The notes below the pieces were generated by a model. That model ran no database searches. It was given only the letters and a program-made list of their open reading frames with translations, and was not told the DNA's origin. A stretch of DNA of 64,000 nucleotides from Actinomyces weissii (GTDB lineage Bacteria > Actinomycetota > Actinomycetes > Actinomycetales > Actinomycetaceae), in assembly GCF_016598775.1 (NCBI RefSeq), contig NZ_CP066802.1, forward strand, positions 620,001-684,000, written 5' to 3'. The position numbers were made by a program, and so were the translations under genes. The first letter of the stretch is position 1, and each line of letters starts with the position of its first letter. Of this stretch, positions 54,386-63,172 are shown one piece after another.

Positions 54386-54652
54386 ATGGCAGAGGTCAAG
54401 GCCACCATCGCCTCCAAGGTCGGGCTGCACGCCCGCCCCGCCGCCACCTTCGTCAAGGCTGTCGCCGAGAAGGGCATCAAGGTCACCATCGCCAAGGAGG
54501 GCGGTGCCCCTGTGGACGCCTCCTCCATCCTGGGGGTCATGACCCTGGGCGCAGGTTTCGGCGACGTCGTCACCCTCGCCTCCGAGGACGAGGGCAGTGA
54601 CAAGGGCCTGGCCGAGCTCAAGGACCTCCTGGAGACCGACCTGGACGCCTGA
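54386..54652 (+). CDS. ptsH: Phosphocarrier protein HPr
   Basis: HPr relays phosphate from enzyme I to sugar-specific PTS enzymes. It has 88 residues from the ATG at 54,386, with AAGGAG upstream. The phosphorylated His15 is in GLHARPAA, and Ser46 in DASSILGVM matches the regulatory serine site, though HPr kinase is not typical of actinobacteria. ptsI is not adjacent: a terminator follows at once, so ptsH is monocistronic. Confidence 0.96.
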   Translation: MAEVKATIASKVGLHARPAATFVKAVAEKGIKVTIAKEGGAPVDASSILGVMTLGAGFGDVVTLASEDEGSDKGLAELKDLLETDLDA

Positions 54653-54682
54653 GCGGCCTCAGACAGCCCAGTAGATCCCGCT

Positions 54683-54717
54683 TGAGGGGCGCGCACCTGC
54701 GTGGTGCGCGCCCCTCA
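54683..54717 (+). terminator. ptsH terminator
   Basis: Bases 54,683-54,697 pair perfectly with 54,703-54,717 (15 bp) around the loop TGCGT. Confidence 0.85.
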
Positions 54718-54917
54718 GCGTGCTGGTGGCGCCTTGTCGGCGTCAGCAAGTGCCTGCAGCCCACAGGTACGCCCAGCGAGCGGGTGGGGCCGCGGGTAAT
54801 CTCCAGCCGGTTCTGCCACTCGGGGAGCGCGCCCGCAAGCGGGCGGGGGCCGCACCCGGTTGGCCTCGCACCTAGAGGCCTGCCCGTGAGCCCCTCAAGC
54901 GTCCAGGGTTCCGCAGG

Positions 54918-54923
54918 TAGGGT
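54918..54923 (+). promoter_or_regulatory. -10 box for a leaderless rnhA transcript
   Basis: TAGGGT, then 7 bases, then the ATG at 54,931. No ribosome site is seen. Confidence 0.45.
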
Positions 54924-54930
54924 GTGCCGC

Positions 54931-55602
54931 ATGACGATCATCGCCGCCGCAGACGGCTCCGCCCTCGGCAACCCGGGACCAGCAGGCTGGGCCTGGTACG
55001 TGGACGACTCCTGCTGGGCCGCCGGGGGCTGGCCCGAGTCCACCAACAACCGGGGCGAGCTCACCGCGGTCCTGGAGCTGCTGCGCGCCACCGCCCACAC
55101 CGGCCAGGACCTGCTGATCCAGGCCGACTCCCAGTACGTCATCAACTCCCTGACCAAGTGGCGCCACGGCTGGAAGAAGCGGGGCTGGCGCAAGGCCGAC
55201 GGCAAGCCGGTCCTCAACGACGACCTCATGAAGGAGCTGGACCAGGCCCTGGTGGGCCGCGAGGTACGCTTTGAGTGGGTGCGCGGGCACGTGGGACACC
55301 CGCTGAACGAGGCCGCCGACACACGGGCCCGGGCCGCCGCCACGGCCTACCAGCGCGGCACGCCGGTGCCAGCCGGACCAGGGTGGCCCCAGGACGCGGG
55401 AGCAGGCCGTCCTGGTGGAGCCTCCGGCCAGGGGGCAGGTCCTGGCCAGCCCACAGGCACAGCGTCTCTAGGCGAGCGTGCTGGAAAGCCGGTGGTGCCC
55501 GGGGCGACGGCGGCCCGCCGGGCCCGGCTACAGGCCCAGCAGAAGCTCGCCCAGCAGCAGGCCCAGGCCGTGCGGCAGTCCCAGGAGGAGACTCTCTTCT
55601 AG
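54931..55602 (+). CDS. rnhA: Ribonuclease HI with C-terminal extension
   Basis: RNase HI cuts RNA in RNA-DNA hybrids. It has 223 residues from the ATG at 54,931. The four catalytic acids are Asp8 (AAADGS), Glu43 (NNRGEL), Asp66 (QADSQY) and Asp130 (NEAADTRA). The basic helix WRHGWKKRGWRK and the RGHVGHPLNE loop are of the bacterial HI type. About 80 residues after the catalytic domain are Gly/Pro/Ala-rich and end in a Gln-rich helix (LQAQQKLAQQQAQAVRQSQE). This tail is not part of the usual fold. Confidence 0.93.
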   Translation: MTIIAAADGSALGNPGPAGWAWYVDDSCWAAGGWPESTNNRGELTAVLELLRATAHTGQDLLIQADSQYVINSLTKWRHGWKKRGWRKADGKPVLNDDLMKELDQALVGREVRFEWVRGHVGHPLNEAADTRARAAATAYQRGTPVPAGPGWPQDAGAGRPGGASGQGAGPGQPTGTASLGERAGKPVVPGATAARRARLQAQQKLAQQQAQAVRQSQEETLF

Positions 55603-55729
55603 CAGGCTGCCCCGCTCCACTGCCCCTAGGCAGGGCCAGCAGCACTCGCCGCCTAGCAGCCCGTGCCGTCTGCCAGGCCAAAGCCTCCCCGGACCCAGCA
55701 GGTGCCCGTCTCCCCGGCCTGGTAGCAGC

Positions 55730-55772
55730 AGTGACGGCGTCAGCCACCTGTATGGGGGCTGACGCCGTCACT
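55730..55772. terminator. Bidirectional terminator between rnhA and ackA
   Basis: Bases 55,730-55,745 pair perfectly with 55,757-55,772 (16 bp) around an 11-base loop. The two flanking genes converge here. Confidence 0.85.
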
Positions 55773-55852
55773 GTGCGCCGCAGGGCTCTGCCGGGCGGGG
55801 GCGGTGTGGGGCACGTAGCCAGTAGGAGGGCCGCCGCAGCCGGACGGCACGG

Positions 55853-57037
55853 TTAGATCAGGGTGACCGCCTGGCGGGCGATCGCCAGCTCCTCGTTGGT
55901 GGGCAGCACCGTGACCACCACGGCGGACTCCGGCGTCGAGATGGTCACCGGCTCACCGGCGGGTGCCGCGTTGGCGGCGGCGTCGACGGTGATCCCCAGG
56001 AAGGCCAGGCGCTCGCACAGCTCGGCCCGCAGACGCTTGTCGTTCTCCCCGATCCCGGCGGTGAAGGTGATCGCGTCCACCCCACCCATGACGGCGGTGT
56101 AGGCGCCCACGTACTTCACCAGGCGGTGCAGGTAGACGTCCATAGCGTCCCGGGCCTGCTGGTCCCCGGCCTCGATCAGCTTCCAGACCTCACGCATGTC
56201 CTGCTGGCCGGTCAGGCCCTTCATACCGGACTCGCGGTTGAACAGGTGGTCGATCTCGTCCACGGTCATGCCCGCCACCCGCACCAGGTGGAAGACGGCG
56301 GCCGGGTCGATGTCCCCGGTGCGCCCGCCCATGACCAGGCCCTCCAGGGGGGTCAGCCCCATGGAGGTGTCCACGGCGTGCCCGTTGACCACCGCGGACA
56401 CGGAGGCCCCGTTGCCCAGGTGCAGGACGATCTGCTTGAGGTCCTCCCGGCCCAGACGCTTGGCGATCTCCTGGGAGACGTACTGGTGGCTGGTGCCGTG
56501 CGCCCCGTAGCGGCGGATGGAGTACCTGTCCGCCACCTCGCGGTTCAGGCCGTAGCGGGCCGCCTCCTCAGGCAGGTCCTGGAAGAAGGCGGTGTCAAAG
56601 ACCACCACCTGCGGGATCCCGGCCATGAGCTTGCGGGCCACCTCGATGCCCTTGAGGTGGGCCGGGTTGTGCAGCGGGCCCAGGGGCACCAGCTCCTCGA
56701 TCTTGGCGACGACCGCGTCGTCCACCAGGGCCGGGCCGGAGAAGTACCGGCCACCCTGCACGACCCGGTGGCCCACGGCCACCACGTGCGCCTCGGAGAG
56801 GGTGGGGCCCTTCTCCTCGAAGAGCCGCAGCACCTCGGCCAGGCCGAAGCCGTGGTCCGGGACCGGCTCGGTGATCTCGGTCTTCTCCTCCCCGTGCTTG
56901 TGGGTGATGGTCCCGATGCTGTCCCCGATGCGCTCCACCAGGCCGGAGGCCAGACGCTCACCGGAGTCGGGGTCCACCAGCTGGTACTTGATGGAGGAGG
57001 AGCCGGAGTTGATGACGAGTACGGTACGTGTGCTCAA
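55853..57037 (-). CDS. ackA: Acetate kinase
   Basis: AckA makes ATP and acetate from acetyl phosphate in fermentative energy metabolism. It has 394 residues. TVLVINSGSSSIKYQLVD is the N-terminal phosphate loop, GHRVVQGG contains the active-site His/Arg region, HLGNGASVSAV and TPLEGLVMGGRTGDIDP follow, and FTAGIGEN is in the C-terminal domain. It follows pta by 83 bases on the same strand, so they form a pta-ackA operon. Confidence 0.97.
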   Translation of the reverse strand: MSTRTVLVINSGSSSIKYQLVDPDSGERLASGLVERIGDSIGTITHKHGEEKTEITEPVPDHGFGLAEVLRLFEEKGPTLSEAHVVAVGHRVVQGGRYFSGPALVDDAVVAKIEELVPLGPLHNPAHLKGIEVARKLMAGIPQVVVFDTAFFQDLPEEAARYGLNREVADRYSIRRYGAHGTSHQYVSQEIAKRLGREDLKQIVLHLGNGASVSAVVNGHAVDTSMGLTPLEGLVMGGRTGDIDPAAVFHLVRVAGMTVDEIDHLFNRESGMKGLTGQQDMREVWKLIEAGDQQARDAMDVYLHRLVKYVGAYTAVMGGVDAITFTAGIGENDKRLRAELCERLAFLGITVDAAANAAPAGEPVTISTPESAVVVTVLPTNEELAIARQAVTLI

Positions 57038-57120
57038 GAGCCTTTTTTCCTTCTGTTCTGGGGGTGTGGGCGGCGGCAGCGTGGCGGGGCTGGCGCCGCG
57101 GGGACGGCGGCCGTTGCGGC

Positions 57121-58671
57121 TCAGCCCTGAGCCTGCACGGCGGTGATAGCCACCGTGTTGATGATGTCCTCCACCAGGGCGCCGCGGGAGAGGTCGTTCA
57201 CCGGCTTGTTCAGGCCCTGCAGGACCGGGCCGACGGCGATCGCGCCGCTGGAGCGCTGCACTGCCTTGTAGCCGATGTTCCCGGCGTTCAGGGAGGGGAA
57301 GACGAACACGTTGGCGTGCCCGGCCACCGCCGAGCCGGGCAGCTTCTTGGCGGCCACGGCCTCGTCCACGGAGGCGTCGAACTGGATGGGGCCCTCAATG
57401 GCCAGCTCGGGGGCCTTCTCCCGGGCCAGGCGGGTGGCCTCGACGACGGCGTCCACGTCAGGGCCGGTGCCGGAGGTGCCGGTGGAGTAGGACAGCATGG
57501 CCACCTTGGGCTCCACCCCGAACTGCTGGGCGGTCTGGGCGGAGGACAGGGCGATGTCCGCCAGCTGCTCCGGGGTGGGGTTGGGGTTGACGGCACAGTC
57601 GCCGAAGGCCCAGACCCGGTCCTCCATGAGCATCAGGAACACGGAGGAGACGATAGCGGTGCCCGGCTTGGTCTTGATGATCTGGAAGGAGGGCAGGATT
57701 GTGTGGGCGGTGGTGTGGGCCGCGCCTGAGACCATGCCGTCCGCCTGGCCCATGTGCACCATCATCGTGCCGAAGTAGGACACGTCCTGGACGGTCTGGC
57801 GGGCCTGCTCCAGGGTGACGCCCTTCTTGGCACGCAGGCGGGCGAACTCGGCGGCGTAGGTCTCTAGCAGCTCGGGGTCGTTGGTGGCCACCACCCGGGC
57901 GGCGCTGATGTCCAGGCCCAGCTCGGTGGCCCGGGCGCGCACCGTGGTCTCGTCCCCGAGCAGCACCAGGTCGGCGATGCCGCGGCGCAGGATCTCGTCA
58001 GCGGCCTGCAGGATGCGGTCGTCGTCGGGCTCGGGCAGCACGATGGTCTTGCGGTCCGCGCGGGCCCGGTCCACCAGGCCGGCCTGGAACATGAGGGGGG
58101 TGACCACCTGGCTGGTGGGCAGCTCGACCACACCGAGCAGGGTCTCCAGGGCCTCGGACTCGTTGAGGTCGGCACCGGCGGGCAGTGTCACGACCTCCAC
58201 GCCCTCCAGGCTCAGGGTGTGGCCGGGGCCTCCTAGCACCAGCACAGCCCCGACGGTGGCGTGGGCCTCCTGGACCTGGGCCAGGGACACGCGGGCGCTG
58301 GCCTCCAGGGTCGCCTGCTCCTGGCTGCCGTCCAGTACCAGCACCAGGGGGGAGCCGGTGTTGGCGGCGACCTGCGCGTCCAGCGACAGCTCGGGGGTAC
58401 CGGGCGCGGCGGTGCCGTCGGTGCCGTCCAGGACCAGGACGTCGGTCTCCTTGGCGGCGGTGCGGAAGGCGTCTACCACGGTGGTCAGGGCCTCCTGCGG
58501 GTCGGCGTAGTAGGCCTCCCAGGTGACGCCCACGCCCGCAGCCGGGGCGGCGGCAAAGGGCCGGAAGGTGCCTACCCGGGACACCGCCTTGGAGAGGCTG
58601 TCAGTCAGTGCCGCCACGACGGTGGAGCGGTCAGTCTTGCTGGGGGAGGCGAGGTAGATGCTTTGCGCCAC
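57121..58671 (-). CDS. pta: Phosphate acetyltransferase
   Basis: Pta makes acetyl phosphate from acetyl-CoA and phosphate, feeding AckA. It has 516 residues. The C-terminal catalytic part starts near residue 190 (VTPLMFQAGLVDRARADRKT) and contains VLPEPDDDRILQAADEIL, DGMVSGAAHTTAHTI and SYSTGTSGTGPDVDAV. The N-terminal 185 residues correspond to the P-loop/DRTGG region of long Pta proteins but are shortened. The expected Walker A is degenerate here (ASPSKTDRSTVV), so nucleotide control there is probably lost. Intermediate length between short and long Pta types. Confidence 0.95.
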   Translation of the reverse strand: MAQSIYLASPSKTDRSTVVAALTDSLSKAVSRVGTFRPFAAAPAAGVGVTWEAYYADPQEALTTVVDAFRTAAKETDVLVLDGTDGTAAPGTPELSLDAQVAANTGSPLVLVLDGSQEQATLEASARVSLAQVQEAHATVGAVLVLGGPGHTLSLEGVEVVTLPAGADLNESEALETLLGVVELPTSQVVTPLMFQAGLVDRARADRKTIVLPEPDDDRILQAADEILRRGIADLVLLGDETTVRARATELGLDISAARVVATNDPELLETYAAEFARLRAKKGVTLEQARQTVQDVSYFGTMMVHMGQADGMVSGAAHTTAHTILPSFQIIKTKPGTAIVSSVFLMLMEDRVWAFGDCAVNPNPTPEQLADIALSSAQTAQQFGVEPKVAMLSYSTGTSGTGPDVDAVVEATRLAREKAPELAIEGPIQFDASVDEAVAAKKLPGSAVAGHANVFVFPSLNAGNIGYKAVQRSSGAIAVGPVLQGLNKPVNDLSRGALVEDIINTVAITAVQAQG

Positions 58672-58954
58672 GGTCTGCTTCCTTCTGGTTCTGGATTCGG
58701 GGTTCGGGCGTCATGCGGGGCGCCGGGATCTGCCGACAGTCCACGTGCCAAGTCTGCCCCTGCCAGAGGCTTAGGACCTACGTCTTCAGGAGGCTGCCGT
58801 GTGGCAACAGGCACATCTGGGGGGGCAGGGGTGGTGCGCGCGGGCGCTGGTGCAGCACTAGGTGCTTGCAGGCAGGTTGCTGGGCCGCTGCTTGGCTCCC
58901 CGGGTGCAATGGCTGCGGTTGGATGCGAGTGGTCCACGCACTGCCAGGGACACG
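58672..58954. other. Gap upstream of pta
   Basis: No gene is recognisable. The pta promoter should lie here, but no convincing -35/-10 pair stands out by eye. Confidence 0.35.
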
Positions 58955-58992
58955 CCGGGGCCCGGTGACCTGCATTGGTCACCGGGCCCCGG
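58955..58992 (-). terminator. Terminator after the inositol-dehydrogenase operon
   Basis: Bases 58,955-58,970 pair perfectly with 58,977-58,992 (16 bp, G-C rich) around TGCATT, 29 bases beyond the stop codon of the minus-strand dehydrogenase gene. Confidence 0.8.
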
Positions 58993-59020
58993 ACGTGCTG
59001 CTCGCGCCAGCCTGCGGTAC

Positions 59021-60010
59021 TCAGTCCAGCTGGACCGGCTGGCCGGTGCGGGCCGACTCGGTGGCCGCCTCCGCCAGGGCCAGGGCGGCGATGGCGTCCG
59101 CCGTCGTGGTGGGCGTGGGCCGTCCCTGCTCCACCGACTCGATGAAGGCGGACAGCTCCAGGCGGTAGGCGTCGGCGTAGCGCTCCAGGAAGAAGTCCAG
59201 GTAGGGCTCCTGGGCGTCGGTGACCTGGGCGTTGGACAGCCGCACGGTGGTGGCCCGGATGTTCTCCGCGAACAGGGCCCCCGCCGATCCGGAGGCCTCC
59301 AGCCGCTGGTCGTAGCCGGAGGCGCAGTGCCGGTTGTTGATGATCGTGGCCACCGCCCCGCTGGCGGCCTTGAGGGTGACGACGGCGGCGTCAAAGTCAC
59401 CGGTGGCCTTGATAGCCGGGTCCAGGTTCTGGCCCACGGCGTGCACCTGCGTGATCTCCCCCAGGAAGAAGCGGGCCATGTCGAAGTCGTGGATGGTCAT
59501 GTCCCGGAAGATCCCGCCGGAGACCTTGATGTACTCCACCGGTGGGGCGGCCGGGTCCCGGGAGATGATCGTCAGCTGCTCCAGGGCGCCGATGTGCCCG
59601 TCCTGCACCGCCGCGTGCACCGCGGCGAAGGAGGGGTCGAAGCGCCGGTTGAAGCCGAACATCACGGGGGTGGTTATGGCGTCCAGCTCGGCCTGGGCGG
59701 CCTTGACGTCAGCCATGTCCAGGGCGATCGGCTTCTCGCACAGGACCGCCTTGCCCGCCTTGGCTGCGGCCAACAGGTGGGGGATGTGCAGCGGGGTGGG
59801 GGAGCCCACCACCACGGCGTCAACCTCCGCGTCCGCGAAGACCTCCTCCGCCTCCTGGCAGGAGCGGGCGCCGTACTGGGTGGCCAGGTTCTGGGCGGCG
59901 TCGCCCACGGGGTCGCACACCAGCACGAGCCGGGCGCCGGGGTGGCTGGCGACGGTCTTGGCGTGCACCTGGCCGATACGGCCCGCACCGATAATGGCGA
60001 TGTTGAGCAT
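59021..60010 (-). CDS. iolG: Inositol 2-dehydrogenase-like oxidoreductase
   Basis: A Gfo/Idh/MocA-family NAD(P)-dependent dehydrogenase of 329 residues. The Rossmann motif is NIAIIGAGRIGQVHAK. LCEKPIALD holds the conserved Lys, and FGFNRRFDPSFAAVHAAV and GGIFRDMTIHDFDMARFFLG carry the catalytic Asp/His. The pattern DMTIHDFDMARF is typical of myo-inositol 2-dehydrogenases. Other cyclitol or sugar substrates are possible. It follows the transaldolase-like gene by 30 bases in one operon. Confidence 0.85.
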   Translation of the reverse strand: MLNIAIIGAGRIGQVHAKTVASHPGARLVLVCDPVGDAAQNLATQYGARSCQEAEEVFADAEVDAVVVGSPTPLHIPHLLAAAKAGKAVLCEKPIALDMADVKAAQAELDAITTPVMFGFNRRFDPSFAAVHAAVQDGHIGALEQLTIISRDPAAPPVEYIKVSGGIFRDMTIHDFDMARFFLGEITQVHAVGQNLDPAIKATGDFDAAVVTLKAASGAVATIINNRHCASGYDQRLEASGSAGALFAENIRATTVRLSNAQVTDAQEPYLDFFLERYADAYRLELSAFIESVEQGRPTPTTTADAIAALALAEAATESARTGQPVQLD

Positions 60011-60040
60011 CTGCTACGTCTCCTGTCTGTGGGTGGGCGC

Positions 60041-61117
60041 TCAGGGCTGGGGCATGATGACGTCGCGTACCAGGGCGTCCAGGTCGGCGTCGGCCTGGAG
60101 GAAGCCCCGCAGGGTGCGCACGGTGCCCCCGAAGGTGTCGAACTCCTCCACGCTGAGGCCCTCGGGCTCGTAGGCGCGGCGGAACTCGGGGATCGACTCC
60201 AGGGTCCGCATGATCTCCGGGGCCACAGGCACGTCGATGCGCGGCACCACCTTGTAGCCGGAGTCGTTGATGAGCTTCTGCCACTTGAAGGGCGGGGAGA
60301 TCACCAGGTCGCCGCCGACCAGCTCGGACCAGTGCATGACGTTGCGGAAGGCGGCGGACAGCAGGCGGGCCCGCACGCCACGGGCCTGCAGCTCGTGGTA
60401 GGCGCGCTTCATGGCGGCCACGCCGGCCCACTCCAGGTGTCCGGGGTCCAGGAACATCTGGTCGCGCTTGGCGACGATCTTGATCCAGTCGTCCAGGCGT
60501 CCGCCCATGAGGGTGATGACCGGGCCCATGGTGGACACGTCCTTGCCCTCAGCCTCGCGCCGCTTGAGGCCGCGCTCAATGGCCTCCCCGGCAGCCAGCA
60601 CCTGCGCCACGGTGAAGGAGACCGTCACGTTCACGGACACGCCCCGGTAGGTGGCGTCCTCGATGGCGGCGATACCCGTCTTGGTGGCAGGGATCTTGAC
60701 GACGATGTTGGGGGCCAGGCGGGAGAACTCCTCGGCCTGGTCCGCCAGGGCCTGGGCGCTGCGGGCCAGGCGCGGGTCGGTCTGCACGGAGAGCCTCCCG
60801 TTGCGGCCCTTGTGCTCCTCGAAGATGCCCTCGTAGAGCCTGGCACCCTCGATGGAAAGCTCGCGCACCACCTGCCAGCCGATCTCGGACTCGGTGGCCT
60901 CCGGCATCTCCTCAGCCAGCTCGGCGATACGCTGCAGCCAGCGCTCCTTCTTCTGGTTGATGCAGGTGAAGGCGATAGCCGGGTTGCAGGTGGCGCCCAC
61001 GCCGCCGTAGGCGATGGACTGGCGCAGCTCGTCAGGGTCGGCCGAGTCGTTCCACAGGGCGGTGGGGGTGGTGCGTGAGGCCTCAAGGAGGGGGCCGGGG
61101 GTGTACTCGATGCTCAT
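60041..61117 (-). CDS. Transaldolase-family protein
   Basis: A class I aldolase of the transaldolase family, 358 residues from the ATG at 61,117, which has AGGAG 7 bases upstream. The longer frame to 61,177 is not needed. GATCNPAIAFTCIN, VVKIPATKTGIAAIEDATYR (with the Schiff-base-type Lys region) and VSVNVTVSFTVAQVLAAGEA mark the family. At 358 residues it is longer than TalB or FSA. Members of this size occur in inositol or sugar-acid catabolic operons. Pairing with the inositol-dehydrogenase-like gene suggests a catabolic rather than pentose-phosphate role, which is an inference. Confidence 0.8.
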   Translation of the reverse strand: MSIEYTPGPLLEASRTTPTALWNDSADPDELRQSIAYGGVGATCNPAIAFTCINQKKERWLQRIAELAEEMPEATESEIGWQVVRELSIEGARLYEGIFEEHKGRNGRLSVQTDPRLARSAQALADQAEEFSRLAPNIVVKIPATKTGIAAIEDATYRGVSVNVTVSFTVAQVLAAGEAIERGLKRREAEGKDVSTMGPVITLMGGRLDDWIKIVAKRDQMFLDPGHLEWAGVAAMKRAYHELQARGVRARLLSAAFRNVMHWSELVGGDLVISPPFKWQKLINDSGYKVVPRIDVPVAPEIMRTLESIPEFRRAYEPEGLSVEEFDTFGGTVRTLRGFLQADADLDALVRDVIMPQP

Positions 61118-61176
61118 CAGCTTGCTCCTGAGTCGGTTCAGCCGGTCGGCCTCGTTGCCGCCCGGCCCATAGGGCA

Positions 61177-61205
61177 ATTGAATCCGTCACACCCACCGGT
61201 GTCAA
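61177..61205 (-). promoter_or_regulatory. Promoter of the transaldolase-iolG operon
   Basis: On the minus strand TTGACA (61,200-61,205) and TTCAAT (61,177-61,182) are 17 bases apart, about 60 bases before the ATG at 61,117. Confidence 0.6.
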
Positions 61206-61223
61206 CCTTTGTCTGGACAAAGG
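61206..61223. promoter_or_regulatory. Perfect 18-bp palindrome next to the operon promoter
   Basis: CCTTTGTCTGGACAAAGG directly abuts the -35 box. It is a likely operator. The half-site TTGTC/GACAA also occurs around the start of the GntR gene at 63,955, so that regulator is the first candidate. Confidence 0.65.
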
Positions 61224-61282
61224 GTGTCATGTGGTGGGCATTTGCAAGGCTTGTCGAGAGGCGGTTCCGGGCGGGGGGTGCC

Positions 61283-62512
61283 TTAGCGTCCTAGGGTGTT
61301 GCGGGGGCCTGGCATGCCGTGCTGGGGCGGGCGGGCGCCCTGGTGGCGGGTGGCGGCGGTGTGCTGGATAGAGGCCAGCACCTGCTGGGGCGAGAGCTTC
61401 TTGGGCTGGCCCGGGCGGGACGCCTGCTGGCTGGCAGAGCGATGCGGGCCCTGCTGCGGGTCCTGCTGCGGGGTCTGCCGTGGTGCCTGTTGTGGTGCCT
61501 GTTGCGGGACCTCGTGGCGGTGCGACTGCCCGCAGCGGTCCACGTGCTCCACCAGCGTGGGCTGGTCCTCCCGCCTAGTGACCACTACCAGGTCCACCTG
61601 GGCAAAGCTCTCGACCTGCCTAGCCTGATTGAAGGTCGCGCGGGCGTTATCCGTGCACCGGCACACCTCCCCGTCCCCAGTAGCCTGGAACACGCCCGCC
61701 ACCGCGCTCCTGGGCGTGAAACGAGCCCCCACCTCCCCCCGGGAACGCGGACCCGCCCACCGCTGGAACGCTCCCCGCTCACACACCTGCCGCGGCGTGT
61801 CCGCTACCACCACGACCACCTGCCCGTACTTGGCTGCCTTGAGCTCGTCCAGCAGGCGCGGGCCCTGCCCCCGGGCAGGAGACTCCATCCACTGCAAGGT
61901 CCCCTCGATCTTGACGTCAAACCCCTCCTTGAGCAGGTCCTTACGCACCAGGTCCGCGGTATCGGTGGACATCTGGTGCACCAGCGTCGCCAGCTCCCCA
62001 CGCACCACAGGCCGCCCGTCAGCCAGCACCTGCGGCGCGTGCCGCGCCAGCAAGGCGTCCCAGTGCGCCCGGGCCCCCTCCAGCAGCCCCTGGTCAACCT
62101 CCAGCCCCTCCACCCGGTTACCCAGCAGCAGCTGCTTGACGTCATCAGCGTCCACCGTGGTGAAACCAGCCTCGTCCAGACCCATACGCCCAGACTCACC
62201 CGCCCCCAGCACACCCCCGGCCACACCCACCGCCCGGGACTTACCCGCCCCCGGCGCCCCCGCCATAATGATCGCCCGCCCCCGCCGCGAACCACAGGCA
62301 CCCGCCCGCGCCACGTAAGCAGCCCGCACCGCCTCCCGCAGCTCGTACCAGGCAGAACCCCTAGCAGGCTTAGCGGGCAGGCAGTGCTCCCGCGACAGGC
62401 GCTGGACCACCTCAGCCACCTGCGCCCCCGTACGCCCCAGCACGCCCGCCCGCTCCTGCCCAGACGCCACGGGCCCCTCGGGCTCAGTACCCCCAGAACT
62501 CGGCACTGCCAT
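61283..62512 (-). CDS. Zeta-type toxin (UDP-GlcNAc kinase family)
   Basis: A 409-residue protein with a zeta_toxin P-loop kinase domain. Walker A GAPGAGKS is at 85-92 after RGRAIIMA. TTVDADDVKQLLLGN carries the conserved acidic residues, HWDALLARHAPQVL and HQMSTDTADLVRKDLLKEGF follow, and DVKIEGTLQWMES and VVVVADTPRQVCERGAFQR complete the fold (about 60-300). The last 100 residues are Gln/Pro-rich (QQAPQQAPRQTPQQ) and not part of the family. Zeta toxins phosphorylate UDP-activated amino sugars and so block the cell wall. The upstream gene overlaps by 29 bases and is the likely antitoxin. Confidence 0.8.
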   Translation of the reverse strand: MAVPSSGGTEPEGPVASGQERAGVLGRTGAQVAEVVQRLSREHCLPAKPARGSAWYELREAVRAAYVARAGACGSRRGRAIIMAGAPGAGKSRAVGVAGGVLGAGESGRMGLDEAGFTTVDADDVKQLLLGNRVEGLEVDQGLLEGARAHWDALLARHAPQVLADGRPVVRGELATLVHQMSTDTADLVRKDLLKEGFDVKIEGTLQWMESPARGQGPRLLDELKAAKYGQVVVVVADTPRQVCERGAFQRWAGPRSRGEVGARFTPRSAVAGVFQATGDGEVCRCTDNARATFNQARQVESFAQVDLVVVTRREDQPTLVEHVDRCGQSHRHEVPQQAPQQAPRQTPQQDPQQGPHRSASQQASRPGQPKKLSPQQVLASIQHTAATRHQGARPPQHGMPGPRNTLGR

Positions 62513-63086
62513 AAGGCGCCTCCGGGGGCTGGGGCAGGCTCTGGGCTATGTCATCCAGCTCCGCGAACTCCTCCGGGGAGAGGAAGCCGTAGAACTGCAC
62601 GCCTATGATGTCGTCCCAGCTGCCGCTCTCGTAGCCGTCATAGCCCCGCACCCGCCCAAAGGTGTAGGGCCAGGCCCGCAACCGCTCCATCATCTCCTGG
62701 GTACTGATCTGACCCGCAGCCCGCCGATACACCAGCTCCTCAGGCGTGACCGGACGGATCTCCTCACCCCGCTCCATGTCCTGCCGTACACCCCGCACGA
62801 ACCGCACCTCGGTTCCCACCCGCTCGGCTACCTCCTGGGGGCTGAGCCCCTGGGCCAGCAGGTCCCGGCTCAAACGGTCCTCCTCGATCGGAGCCAATAG
62901 CCGCAGGGCCCGGGCCCGCAGGTCCTCACCATTACGACCCACCAGCACCGTCCCGTCATCCAGCACCAGCCTCCCAGCAACCGAGTCCTCAGCAACCCGC
63001 CCCTCAGGAACCGGTCCCGGCTGCTCCTGGCCCACCGGCCCCTCCGGCGAGCCCTGCCCCACCGGCTCTACCACCTCACCCACCAC
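62484..63086 (-). CDS. Putative antitoxin/partner of the zeta-type toxin
   Basis: A 200-residue protein whose 3' end overlaps the zeta gene by 29 bases. The N-terminal 40 residues are Pro/Glu-rich. A middle part (about 45-115) looks like a helix-turn-helix (LLAQGLSPQEVAERVGTEVR), and the C-terminal part has AAGQISTQEMMERLRAWPYT, GSWDDIIG and GFLSPEEFAELDDIAQSL. The last block resembles short domains that precede zeta-like toxins in other actinobacterial genomes as I remember them. It is not the classical epsilon fold. The role is inferred from position. Confidence 0.55.
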   Translation of the reverse strand: MVGEVVEPVGQGSPEGPVGQEQPGPVPEGRVAEDSVAGRLVLDDGTVLVGRNGEDLRARALRLLAPIEEDRLSRDLLAQGLSPQEVAERVGTEVRFVRGVRQDMERGEEIRPVTPEELVYRRAAGQISTQEMMERLRAWPYTFGRVRGYDGYESGSWDDIIGVQFYGFLSPEEFAELDDIAQSLPQPPEAPYGSAEFWGY

Positions 63087-63172
63087 AACCTCCTACCTCC
63101 CCACAACGGGAGCTCAGCAGTACCCACCCCAAGAACGCTACCCCACCCACCCCCACCATAACGACCTTTGCC

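Noticed and set aside
58862..61078. 738-residue plus-strand open frame over iolG and the transaldolase gene
   Set aside because: Shadow of two conserved minus-strand genes. It even runs through their terminator hairpin.
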